A DNA stretch of 64,000 nt from Oleisolibacter albus (GTDB lineage Bacteria; Pseudomonadota; Alphaproteobacteria; Azospirillales; Azospirillaceae). The stretch lies in assembly GCF_003336875.1 (NCBI RefSeq), contig NZ_QGNJ01000005.1:1-64000 (forward strand), given 5' to 3'. Positions 8,178-15,130 of this stretch are shown one piece after another; position 1 is the stretch's first letter; every line of letters starts with the position of its first letter. The notes below the pieces were generated by a model that did no database searches, had not been told where the DNA came from, and saw nothing but the letters and a program-made list of their open reading frames with translations. Position numbers and translations under genes: made by a program.

Positions 8178-10127
8178 GTGACGGCGATTTGCGGCAGCTG
8201 GCATTTGGATGGTCACCCCGGGGCGGCCGAGGATTGCAGCCGCATGCAGTCGGCCCTGTCCCTCTATGGCCGCGACCGCAGCGCCCGCCGGGACATGGGG
8301 GAGATCGCCTTCGGATTGCAGCTGTGGCGGCTGGTGCCGGAGGACCGGTTCGACCGCCAGCCGCTGGTGGGCGGCGGCGGGCGCTTCACCCTGGTGGCCG
8401 ACGTGCGCATCGACAACCGGCCGGAACTGGCCGAAGCGCTGGGCCTGCCCGCGGACCGCACAGCCAGCATGGCCGATGCGGACTTCATCCTGGCGGCCTG
8501 GGAACGCTGGGGCGAAGACTGCCTGGACCGGCTCTATGGCGATTACGCCTTCGCCCTCTGGGACAGCACGGAGCGGGTGCTGCGGCTGGTACGCGATCCG
8601 CTGGGCAAGCGCCCCCTGTTCGTCCACCGCAGCCCCGGCCATGCCACGTTCGCCACCATGGCCAAGGGGCTGCATGCGCTGCCGCACATCCCGCGTGCCG
8701 CAAACCCGGAGATGATCCGGGACTTCCTGGCCCTGCTGCCGCATGTGGGCACACAGAGCTTCTTCGCCGGGATCGAGCGGATCGAACCGGGCCAGATGCT
8801 GCGCCTGTTGCCCGACGGCCGGGCCGAGCGGGTGGACTGGTATGACCGCACGCGCATCCGCAGCGTCGCCCTGACCCGGCCCGAGGAGTATGTGGAGACG
8901 TTCCGCAGCCTGTTCGACCGGGCCGTGAGCGACTGTCTGCGCACCACCAGCCCCCATGTTGCCAGCCATCTCAGCGGCGGCATGGACAGCAGCACGGTGA
9001 CGGCCACCGCCGCCAGACTGCTGGACGCCCGCGGACAACGCCTGACCGCCTTCACCCATGTGCCGCTGCCCGGCGCGCCACTGATGCGGCAGGCCAGGCG
9101 GTTCGGCAATGAAGGCCCGCTGGCCGCCAGCCTGGCCGCCCGCTATGCCAATATCGACCATGTGCTGGTGGATTCCGCCAAACGACAGATCGGCGACGAT
9201 TTCGACAGCAATTTCCATTACTTCGAATATCCGCTGCTGAATCCCGCCAACAGCCAGTGGGGCAGCGAGATCGACCGGCTGGCTGCGGCGCGCGGGGCAA
9301 GGCTGGTGCTGAACGGCCAGTTCGGCAATGCCACCCTGTCCTGTACCGCCTATGAGCGGCTGCCCGAACTGCTACGCCGGGGCCGGCTGCTGGCCTGGCT
9401 GCGCAATGCGATCCCGCTGGCCCGCAGCGGCCAGATGCGGGCGGTGTCGGTGCTCTGGCGCAGCCTGGGTCCCTTCCTGCCCCCGGCCCTGCTCAGCGCC
9501 GCCCGCCGCCTCGGCAACAGCCATGACTGGTCCCTGGAGGGGTATTCCTCGCTGAAGCCGGAGGTGGTGCAGTCGCCAGCCATGCAGGCGCGGCTGGCCG
9601 AGGTGGGGATCGATGGCCGGTTCGCCCCCTATGCCGATTCACGCAGCCCGCGGATCTTCATGCTGTGGCGCGTCGATTATCTGGCGCAACACCAAAAGGG
9701 CATTCTCGCCTCCACCGGCGTCGACAGCCGCGACCCGACCCTCGACCGACGCTTCGTCGAGTTCTCGCTGGGGCTGCCGTCAGAGATGTTCCTGCGGGAC
9801 GGGCAGTGCCGCTGGATCTTCCTGCAGGCCTTCGCCGACCGGCTGTCACCGGAAATCCTGACCCAGCGCGGCAAGGGGCTGCAGGCGGCGGACTGGGCCA
9901 CGCGGCTGCGCGCCGACCTGCCGGCCCTGCGCAGCGAGATCGAGCGGGCCCAGCACAGCAGCACCGCCGACGCGCTGATGGATCTGCCGGGTCTGCTGAC
10001 GCTGGCTGGCGAAGGGCCGCGCACCAATGGCGAAGATCCGGACGAGGATATGGCCTATCGCTGCCGCTTCCTGCGCGGGCTCGCCATGGCGCATTTCCTG
10101 CGCAAGCTGGAGGCCGGGAATTACTGA
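8178..10127 (+). CDS. Asparagine-synthetase-like lasso peptide cyclase (C protein)
   Basis: This 649-residue protein has the asparagine synthetase B architecture: an N-terminal glutaminase-like domain (about 1-200; ADVRIDNRPELAEALG, WERWGEDCLDRLYGDYAFALWD) and a C-terminal AMP-forming synthetase domain with the PP-loop HLSGGMDSS near residue 266. The canonical catalytic Cys2 is missing: the GTG start gives MTAICG. Loss of glutaminase activity is typical of lasso peptide cyclases (McjC-like), which adenylate an Asp or Glu side chain to form the macrolactam. GAGGAGA precedes the GTG; the frame is open further upstream but overlaps thiE. Two lasso-type precursor genes lie just downstream on the opposite strand, which supports this role over ordinary asparagine synthesis. 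Confidence 0.82.
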   Translation: MTAICGSWHLDGHPGAAEDCSRMQSALSLYGRDRSARRDMGEIAFGLQLWRLVPEDRFDRQPLVGGGGRFTLVADVRIDNRPELAEALGLPADRTASMADADFILAAWERWGEDCLDRLYGDYAFALWDSTERVLRLVRDPLGKRPLFVHRSPGHATFATMAKGLHALPHIPRAANPEMIRDFLALLPHVGTQSFFAGIERIEPGQMLRLLPDGRAERVDWYDRTRIRSVALTRPEEYVETFRSLFDRAVSDCLRTTSPHVASHLSGGMDSSTVTATAARLLDARGQRLTAFTHVPLPGAPLMRQARRFGNEGPLAASLAARYANIDHVLVDSAKRQIGDDFDSNFHYFEYPLLNPANSQWGSEIDRLAAARGARLVLNGQFGNATLSCTAYERLPELLRRGRLLAWLRNAIPLARSGQMRAVSVLWRSLGPFLPPALLSAARRLGNSHDWSLEGYSSLKPEVVQSPAMQARLAEVGIDGRFAPYADSRSPRIFMLWRVDYLAQHQKGILASTGVDSRDPTLDRRFVEFSLGLPSEMFLRDGQCRWIFLQAFADRLSPEILTQRGKGLQAADWATRLRADLPALRSEIERAQHSSTADALMDLPGLLTLAGEGPRTNGEDPDEDMAYRCRFLRGLAMAHFLRKLEAGNY

Positions 10128-10130
10128 CGC

Positions 10131-10161
10131 CTGCCCCACGGCAGCGGGGCAGACCGATTTT
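10131..10161 (+). terminator. Probable terminator after the cyclase gene
   Basis: A stem of CTGCCCC (10131-10137) and GGGGCAG (10146-10152) with an 8-base loop lies right after the cyclase stop and is followed by a short T-run (10158-10161). It sits between the convergent cyclase and precursor A1 genes and may serve both. A related GC-rich hairpin follows precursor A2. Confidence 0.55.
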
Positions 10162-10231
10162 CAGCAAAATACGTTATATAACTACACGCCAGAATCTTCT
10201 CTCCCGGGATGCATTCATGGGAGTGGCGTAC

Positions 10232-10393
10232 TTAACTGAAGCCAGTTCCATCAAACGCTCCGGACGAACCATTCTGGGTCTCGATCATCGCCAGTTCTGA
10301 AAGGGCCGGCGCCTGCCAGGGCTTGCGGACACGGTCCGGCGTCTCACCCACAGCGATCAGGACCTGCTCGGTCCGCTCAGTCTGCTCACGCAT
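10232..10393 (-). CDS. Lasso-peptide-like precursor A1, 53 aa
   Basis: The ATG at 10393-10391 opens a 53-codon frame. The leader (residues 1-40) ends KPWQAPALSELAMIETQ and matches the lasso leader pattern Y/W-x2-P-x-L-x3-G/A-x4-T, with Thr at -2. The predicted core is NGSSGAFDGTGFS: Asp at core position 8 could close an 8-residue ring with the N-terminal amine, leaving a GTGFS tail. The C-terminal Ser matches substrates of HPr-kinase-like lasso tailoring kinases, and such a kinase is encoded at 15131-16069. Core position 1 is Asn, which is unusual since Gly, Ala, Ser or Cys is common. The gene is a paralogue of precursor A2, with nearly identical leader DNA. AGGGGA lies 10 bases before the ATG. 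Confidence 0.82.
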   Translation of the reverse strand: MREQTERTEQVLIAVGETPDRVRKPWQAPALSELAMIETQNGSSGAFDGTGFS

Positions 10394-10462
10394 CACTCCG
10401 CCATCCCCTTATATGTGTAAATGCGTCAACCTCATTCCCGGCAGAGCCAGTGATATACTGTT

Positions 10463-10495
10463 TCACCTATAGGTGATCACACCATATTTTTGCAA
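10463..10495 (-). promoter_or_regulatory. Promoter of precursor A1 with overlapping palindromic operator
   Basis: Reading the minus strand, TTGCAA (10495-10490) is followed after 18 bases by TATAGG (10471-10466). The -10 lies inside a perfect 14-bp palindrome, TCACCTATAGGTGA (10463-10476), a good candidate operator. The predicted transcript start leaves a leader of about 65 bases before the ATG. The spacer word AATATGGT directly after the -35 is also present in the A2 promoter, which supports a functional, shared signal. Confidence 0.6.
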
Positions 10496-10793
10496 AGATA
10501 TTCTCTTGAAAATGGCCGATTTCTGTAAAAAATTCCCCTTTGCCGGTTCAGGCCACAGACAATAAGCGGCCACGGACATCATCGTGCCAGCCTCGTCCGA
10601 CAAAGCTGAATCCCTGCCGGGGCTGCTGGCGGCCGAGAGGCCGATACACACGGGCTTCATCGGGCAGGCTTCATCGAGCAGGCTTCATCGGGAGGACTAT
10701 TCCGCACGGCCGCCAGATCGGGCTGGAGAGACAGCAACACAGACATCGAGGAGACGGGTGCCGGCATCCGGGCAACCGGCGGGATAACCTGAC
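10496..10793. other. Intergenic region upstream of precursor A1
   Basis: I see no credible gene in this stretch. It carries an AT-rich segment (10496-10550) that may contribute upstream promoter elements for A1. A short imperfect repetition, GGCTTCATCGGGCAGGC / AGGCTTCATCGGGAGG, occurs around 10654-10695. The rest is the 3' flank of the exported-protein gene at 10794. Confidence 0.35.
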
Positions 10794-11246
10794 TTACCAA
10801 TCGAGACCGAGTTTTCTGGCTTCGTCCCTGATGGAAATCATCTTGTCGATGGCAGGAAGCGGCTGGCCGAGAATTTTCTGGGCCGCCATCCGGTTCCAGT
10901 CGTTGGGCACCAACTGCACACGCAGGTCGCCTGGGTCAATGATCCCCCAATTGTCCAAGTCTCGACAGCCTGAGCCGCCGCAATAGGCCTGGAACAACAC
11001 GGTAGGCCTGTTACGCCCGTTCCTGAGGCATACGCCCCCGATAAAATCAATATTGCCGTCATAGCGCAGCACCGTCGCCCGGCTATCCCGGCTGACGGTG
11101 AGCACGGCTTCCACATGCTCCTCCCCTTCGGTGCGCTTGTTGAAACTGAACGTCACGTCGGCACCACCACAGGAAAAGGCGCCCTCGGCACGTGCGGCAA
11201 CCGGTGCCATTGCCAGCATGGATGCCACCAGCATCGAACGCAGCAT
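10794..11246 (-). CDS. Exported hypothetical protein between the two precursors
   Basis: This 150-residue protein begins with a clear signal peptide (MLRSMLVASMLAMAPVAARA) and a mature part of about 130 residues with four Cys (FSCGGADV, GGVCLRNG, AYCGGSGCRD), probably disulfide-bonded in the periplasm. It ends in a helical segment (DKMISIRDEARKLGLDW). The ATG at 11246 is preceded by GGAGA at good spacing. The frame is open further upstream, but that extension is repetitive. I do not recognise the family. It lies on the same strand as and between precursors A2 and A1, so a link to export or immunity is possible but unproven. Confidence 0.7.
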   Translation of the reverse strand: MLRSMLVASMLAMAPVAARAEGAFSCGGADVTFSFNKRTEGEEHVEAVLTVSRDSRATVLRYDGNIDFIGGVCLRNGRNRPTVLFQAYCGGSGCRDLDNWGIIDPGDLRVQLVPNDWNRMAAQKILGQPLPAIDKMISIRDEARKLGLDW

Positions 11247-11340
11247 CAATGCGTCTCCGGAAAACTGAATATTTCGACAAGCATCCTTGCTCACCGACAT
11301 GCCGTCAATCCGTGGCATGCTCACCTTGTCATACCGATCG

Positions 11341-11370
11341 AAATCACGACGGCCGAAATCACGACGGCCG
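11341..11370. repeat. 15-bp tandem duplication
   Basis: The unit AAATCACGACGGCCG occurs twice in direct succession upstream of the exported-protein gene. It may affect that gene's promoter or simply be a slippage duplication. Confidence 0.8.
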
Positions 11371-11708
11371 AACGAAGCGCGACAAACCGCGCATTCAGCA
11401 AATGATTTCCGCATCAAGGCAAAATAATACTGATGAATTTTGCACCCCGGCGCGGGGGTGCAGCAGCCTCAACCAAAACCAGTAAAAATACACCAAGCGG
11501 CAGCATGAAATAATCTGGCATCACCGCTCGATAAACGGGCGGCAAATAAACGCCTGCCCCGCGGCGGCGGGGCAGGCGATGCACAGTCTGGAACGACGCC
11601 AAGTCCGGAACACCAGCCCCAGCACGTCACAGCGTTGGAGCCATCACAGGATTGGACTTACCGCCCAGACCCGCTTGGCCGGCCGTGATTCCGGCGTCAC
11701 TGGTTCGA
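11371..11708. other. Intergenic region between precursor A2 and the exported-protein gene
   Basis: No supported gene. It holds the A2 terminator (11551-11578) and an AT-rich stretch at 11400-11525 that is the likely promoter zone of the exported-protein gene. A second GC hairpin (CCCCGGCGCGGGGG) lies around 11445-11458. An open frame on the minus strand at 11414-11602 runs through the terminator and is not credible. Confidence 0.4.
11551..11578 (-). terminator. Terminator of precursor A2
   Basis: This is a perfect 12-bp stem (CGCCTGCCCCGC with its complement) and 4-base loop. On the minus strand it is followed by TTTATTTG, which fits a factor-independent terminator about 130 bases after the A2 stop. 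Confidence 0.75.
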
Positions 11709-11870
11709 TTACGAGAAAATACCGCCGTCAATAGTGCCGGGTCCGCCAGCCCGGGTCTCGCTCATCGCCAGTTCTGACAGGGCCGGCGCCTGCCAGGGCT
11801 TGCGGACACAGTCCGGCGTCTCACCCACAGCGGTCAGGACCTGCTCGGTCCGCTCAGTCTGCTCACGCAT
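11709..11870 (-). CDS. Lasso-peptide-like precursor A2, 53 aa
   Basis: This is a 53-codon frame from ATG 11870; a second in-frame ATG directly upstream at 11873 is an equally possible start. The leader differs from A1 at only four of 40 residues and keeps KPWQAPALSELAMSETR, with Thr at -2. The predicted core, AGGPGTIDGGIFS, is a good lasso core: Ala at position 1, Asp at position 8 for macrolactam closure, and a GGIFS tail ending in Ser. Conserved leader with diverged core is the hallmark of RiPP precursor duplication. The C-terminal Ser again fits a lasso tailoring kinase. The downstream hairpin and upstream promoter are well formed, so the gene looks expressed as a single unit. Confidence 0.85.
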   Translation of the reverse strand: MREQTERTEQVLTAVGETPDCVRKPWQAPALSELAMSETRAGGPGTIDGGIFS

Positions 11871-11944
11871 CATCCCACCACCCTGTCATGTTTAAAGGCA
11901 AGCATAGCGCTATCCCCGACGCAGCCAAGGAACACGCATCTCCT

Positions 11945-11973
11945 TATATATCAAAAGTACCATATTGGTGCAA
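11945..11973 (-). promoter_or_regulatory. Promoter of precursor A2
   Basis: On the minus strand TTGCAC (11973-11968) is followed after exactly 17 bases by TATATA (11950-11945). The spacer begins with CAATATGGT, matching the A1 promoter, and TATAAGGAGATG after the -10 resembles TATAAGGGGATG upstream of A1. The palindrome seen at A1 is absent, so the two genes may share activation but differ in repression. Confidence 0.65.
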
Positions 11974-12149
11974 ATCGCTTCTCCAGCCGACCAGAGTGAT
12001 ACCCGCGAAAAGACTTAGCCGCATCCCTTCCTGCCGCAGAAGACAAGTAGGCCCCGGAACTGTCCCCGCAATAGACGCCCCACAATGCAGTAGCGATGCC
12101 TGGGGTTGCTGCGCTATTTTACGCACACCAAAAAAACGGGAATACAACG

Positions 12150-12455
12150 ATGCCGCTGGATCTCGCCACCGTGACCGCTGAAGAGTTCGAGCCGCTGCGG
12201 GGCGGCCGTTTCCGCGTCTGCTGGGAAGGGCTGGAGGAGACCCTGACCCTGCAGGAAATCCGGCGCCTGCGCTACGGTCTCCCTGGTGGACGGTCGCCCT
12301 TTGCCCTGACCTTCAAGGGCGGATCCGACAGCATCCTGCTGAACCAGCGCATCCATCCGCTCCAGGCCGAGGGGCTGGGCGATATCGAGATCTTCCTGGT
12401 CCCAATCGGCCGCAACGACGACGGCACCTATCTTTACGAAGCCGTGTTCAACTGA
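12150..12455 (+). CDS. DUF6916 family protein
   Basis: This 101-residue protein resembles DUF6916, a small beta-rich family often encoded beside tail-collar (microcystin-dependent) proteins. Visible features are FEPLRGGRFRVCWEGLEETLTLQEI at the start and a conserved-looking end (DIEIFLVPIGRNDDGTYLYEAVFN). The ATG at 12150 was chosen over the upstream in-frame start because the protein then begins at the conserved region. It points toward the collar/GNAT gene set on the opposite strand. Function is unknown. Confidence 0.7.
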   Translation: MPLDLATVTAEEFEPLRGGRFRVCWEGLEETLTLQEIRRLRYGLPGGRSPFALTFKGGSDSILLNQRIHPLQAEGLGDIEIFLVPIGRNDDGTYLYEAVFN

Positions 12456-12465
12456 TCCGGACCGA

Positions 12466-12518
12466 CCGCTCCACGCCGCTACCGACCCCGCCGTCGTGGA
12501 GCGGCCGGCGTGGAGCGG
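12466..12518. terminator. Hairpin between convergent genes
   Basis: CCGCTCCACG (12466-12475) can pair with either of two copies of CGTGGAGCGG (12495-12504 and 12509-12518). It lies between the convergent DUF6916 and GNAT genes and may end both transcripts. There is no T-run. Confidence 0.35.
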
Positions 12519-12578
12519 GATGCCTGCCGGTCAAAGTCTGCCGGCCAAACCGGTCAGGCCGGGCCGTCAGGCAGCGGC

Positions 12579-13076
12579 TCATGCGGCCCAGTGCAGGCGG
12601 ATATAGGGTCCCACCAGCTCCACCTCCCGGAAATCAAGGCGATTATAGAGCCGGCGGGCCGGGTTGCTGTGTTCCACATGGATGGAACAGCTTTTCCCGG
12701 CGGCCCTGGCCCGTTGCTGTACCGCGCGCAACAGGGCCGTGCCGAAGCCGCGGCCGCGATAATCGGGCAGGAAGCCGATCTCGACAATGCGCAAATCAGC
12801 GGGATTGTGATCCCACAGGTAAAGCCGCCCGGCCGCCTGTCCATCCACCTCCACCACCATGAACTCGGCATCATGGTAGTGTTTTTCGTAATGCAAACAT
12901 TGCAGCCGGAACTGGTCGTTGAGAAAGGCCAGCTTCTGCTCATCGGTCCAATCGATGAGAACCTGCACCTCTTCCCAGCGATGGCTGACATAGATCTCCC
13001 GGATCAGCGGCTGGTCCGCCCCGGTCAGGGGGCGGACCGTAACCCGATGTCCGGCGATGGCACCGTCGAACTGCAC
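12579..13076 (-). CDS. GNAT-family N-acetyltransferase
   Basis: This 165-residue protein has the GNAT fold: VTVRPLTGADQPLIREIYVS at the N-terminus, VEIGFLPDYRGRGFGTALLRAV with the acetyl-CoA-binding R/Q-x2-G-x-G/A loop, then SIHVEHSNPARRLYNRLDFRE. The GTG at 13076 has GGGAG at good spacing; a TTG at 13103 would add nine residues with a poorer ribosome site. It is the last gene after three tail-collar genes on the same strand, a pairing seen in other bacteria. The substrate is unknown; modification of a neighbouring protein or peptide is one possibility. Confidence 0.82.
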   Translation of the reverse strand: MQFDGAIAGHRVTVRPLTGADQPLIREIYVSHRWEEVQVLIDWTDEQKLAFLNDQFRLQCLHYEKHYHDAEFMVVEVDGQAAGRLYLWDHNPADLRIVEIGFLPDYRGRGFGTALLRAVQQRARAAGKSCSIHVEHSNPARRLYNRLDFREVELVGPYIRLHWAA

Positions 13077-13121
13077 AGCGGACTCCCGATCGATTCTGGC
13101 CAACCAAGGCCGCCCGGGCCC

Positions 13122-13670
13122 TTAGGGACGCTCGGGCCAGATCCCGTTGGTGCAGATACAGAAATTGATGCAGAGCCAGGGCTGCATATTGTTGTGCGGC
13201 TGCGTTGACAGGCTACCGGCCGGACCGATGACAGCGAGATCAAGACCGGTGGTCGTGGTCCAGGGGTCGATTTCCGTCGTGGAGTAATTCCACTGGTTGA
13301 AGGTCCGCGACAGCGTCACGGTCGATGCCGGTGCATTGACCAGATTGGCCGCAACACCGGTGACGAGGGCATTGACCGCATGCTGATGCGGGGGCATCTG
13401 CGCCGGGGACAGGGTTTCGGACAGGGTTCCCCCCTTGCTGGCAACCGGACGCGAGGTCAGGTTCGCGCCATTGCCCGCTCCGACCGGGGTGCGCCCCTGG
13501 AGATTGGGCAGCCCGATGGTGGTGCGGCCGTCGCCGCCATAGAGCGAGCCGATCACCGCCGCCAGGGCCTGGAACTGCGCCAACGGCAGGGTTGTGCCAT
13601 TGCACAGCGCCCAGTCCTGGGGCGCCCAGTTGAAGCCCAGGGGGCGGATTTCGCCGAAAAAAGGATCCAT
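13122..13670 (-). CDS. Phage-tail-collar (microcystin-dependent-type) protein 3
   Basis: This 182-residue protein contains a Phage Tail Collar domain: FFGEIRPLGFNWAPQDWALCNG at the N-terminus, then YGGDGRTTIGLPNLQGRTPVG, LSPAQMPPHQHAV and a C-terminal HNNMQPWLCINFCICTNGIWP. This is the hallmark of MdpB-like proteins, which occur as small gene families in many bacterial chromosomes outside prophages. GGGAGGAG precedes the ATG. It is paralogous to the two upstream genes, and GNAT follows with a short gap. The role is unknown. Confidence 0.88.
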   Translation of the reverse strand: MDPFFGEIRPLGFNWAPQDWALCNGTTLPLAQFQALAAVIGSLYGGDGRTTIGLPNLQGRTPVGAGNGANLTSRPVASKGGTLSETLSPAQMPPHQHAVNALVTGVAANLVNAPASTVTLSRTFNQWNYSTTEIDPWTTTTGLDLAVIGPAGSLSTQPHNNMQPWLCINFCICTNGIWPERP

Positions 13671-13701
13671 GATGTCGACTCCTCCCGTTCAGACCGCGGC
13701 T

Positions 13702-14289
13702 TCAAGGCCGGTCCGGATAAAGGCCGCTGACGCAGATGATGTAGTTCAGCGCCAGGAACGGCATCATGTTGTTGTGGGGATTGCCGAGTTCCTTGCTGCT
13801 TCCACCGCTGGCCATACCGCCGGAATAATCCAGGAAATTGGGATCAGCGACCTGCGCGATGGCCCCAGCCGTGGTGGTATTCATGTACAGCCCGCTGGTC
13901 TGGCCATTGGGCGTGACCACCGCCAGCATGTTGTTGGTGGGAATGCCCGTGCTGGCCGCCACATTGACGGCGGAAAAGCTATGGGTATGGGCGGCATTCT
14001 GCGCCGGTGTCAGCGATACCGTCTCGCTCCCCCCCATCTGTCCCAACAGGAAATTCGTTGTCGTCACACCCGCCGCCGCCGGTGCCTGACCCTGCCCCAC
14101 CACGGCCCTTCCGCGGAAATCCGGAAGGTTGAATGAATTCACACCATCACCGCCATAGGTTACACCAATCAGGGAATAGAGCGGCTGATATTCCCGGATT
14201 GCGAGTGCGGCCCCGTTGCACAGCATCCAGTCCACAGGTGCATAGATCCCGCCGAACAGGCGGATCTCACCGACGAAACAATCGGCCAT
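13702..14289 (-). CDS. Phage-tail-collar protein 2
   Basis: This 195-residue paralogue of the flanking genes has CFVGEIRLFGGIYAPVDWMLCNG, YGGDGVNSFNLPDFRGRAVVG, LTPAQNAAHTHSF and NPHNNMMPFLALNYIICVSGLYP. The ATG at 14289 is preceded by GAGAGGAGG. The frame is open upstream into the preceding gene, but that overlap region translates to the wrong frame of collar protein 1. The variable middle between the HxH motif and the C-terminus is the likely exposed part. Confidence 0.88.
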   Translation of the reverse strand: MADCFVGEIRLFGGIYAPVDWMLCNGAALAIREYQPLYSLIGVTYGGDGVNSFNLPDFRGRAVVGQGQAPAAAGVTTTNFLLGQMGGSETVSLTPAQNAAHTHSFSAVNVAASTGIPTNNMLAVVTPNGQTSGLYMNTTTAGAIAQVADPNFLDYSGGMASGGSSKELGNPHNNMMPFLALNYIICVSGLYPDRP

Positions 14290-14312
14290 GACTTCCTCCT
14301 CTCTGGCGGGTT

Positions 14313-14858
14313 TTACGGACGGGACGGATAGACGCCCGTCGTGGCGATACAATAATTGGTCACGGCCCAGGGCTGCAGGTTGGGGTGAGGCGCCCCCCCG
14401 CTGGAGGACACGGTGCTGGCGGCAAGGGCCACCGGCGCGTTGCCGCCCCGCGGCGCATAGATCGCGATGACGGGATTGTTCTGGTACACCCCGGGCTGGG
14501 CCAGCAGGTTGGCACCGGGTGCCGGACTGTTGCCGGTGGTGGTCACCACGTTGGTGGTATGGATATGCTGCGGGATCTGCGGCTGGGTCAGGGTCACCGT
14601 CTCGCTGCCGCCGGTGTTGCCGATCTGGTAGGCCGCGGTGCCGGCCGGATCGACATACTGGCCCTGTCCCAGCGGCACCCTCCCCCGCAGGTCGGGGAGG
14701 TTGAAATTGTTGACCCCGTCCCCGCCAAACTTGTTGCCGATCAGCGAAAACAAAGCCGGGTTCTGCCGCACCTGCAACTGCGCCCCCGTACAGGCCGCCC
14801 ATCCCCGTGGGGCCCAGACAAAGGAGAACATCCTGATTTCACCGACGAATGGATCCAT
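14313..14858 (-). CDS. Phage-tail-collar protein 1
   Basis: This 181-residue protein is the first of the three collar genes. Landmarks are PFVGEIRMFSFVWAPRGWAACTG, FGGDGVNNFNLPDLRGRVPLG, LTQPQIPQHIHTTN and HPNLQPWAVTNYCIATTGVYP. The ATG at 14858 has GGGGAG at good spacing. The upstream in-frame extension (to 15032) is Arg/Gly-rich and unrelated. The 270-bp gap to the kinase gene suggests its own promoter. Confidence 0.88.
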   Translation of the reverse strand: MDPFVGEIRMFSFVWAPRGWAACTGAQLQVRQNPALFSLIGNKFGGDGVNNFNLPDLRGRVPLGQGQYVDPAGTAAYQIGNTGGSETVTLTQPQIPQHIHTTNVVTTTGNSPAPGANLLAQPGVYQNNPVIAIYAPRGGNAPVALAASTVSSSGGAPHPNLQPWAVTNYCIATTGVYPSRP

Positions 14859-15130
14859 GGTGGCTCCCCGATAACGATTGGCCCGCACAACCAGGCTCCG
14901 CGATGGTGGCACAACCAGACCGCCACGTCCACTCGAAGGCGGCATTCCGAATAGGAAGAAGCACGCCCCCGCCGGGCGCGGGCTTCGACGTAGTCCCTGG
15001 CGGGAGTCAGCCGCACGGAATTCATGCCGCAACCGGTGGAGACCAGGAACCAGCCCTCCGTTTATTTGCGGTTAACATTCCAGTCTCTTGACTGTCACGC
15101 AGACCTGAAGATGTAGGCGTCCCGTCTCGC

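Noticed and set aside
10226-10262. A1 core extended by readthrough past the TAA
   Set aside because: The stop is clean and the A2 paralogue ends at the same position, which confirms the 13-residue core.
11414-11602. 62-residue minus-strand frame with a hydrophobic stretch, next to precursor A2
   Set aside because: It runs through the A2 terminator hairpin, has no good ribosome site at its internal Met and is not duplicated near A1.
14741-15025. Cys-rich minus-strand frame between the kinase and collar protein 1, possible third precursor
   Set aside because: No lasso leader motif, no shared leader with A1/A2, and it overlaps the start of collar protein 1 in another phase.
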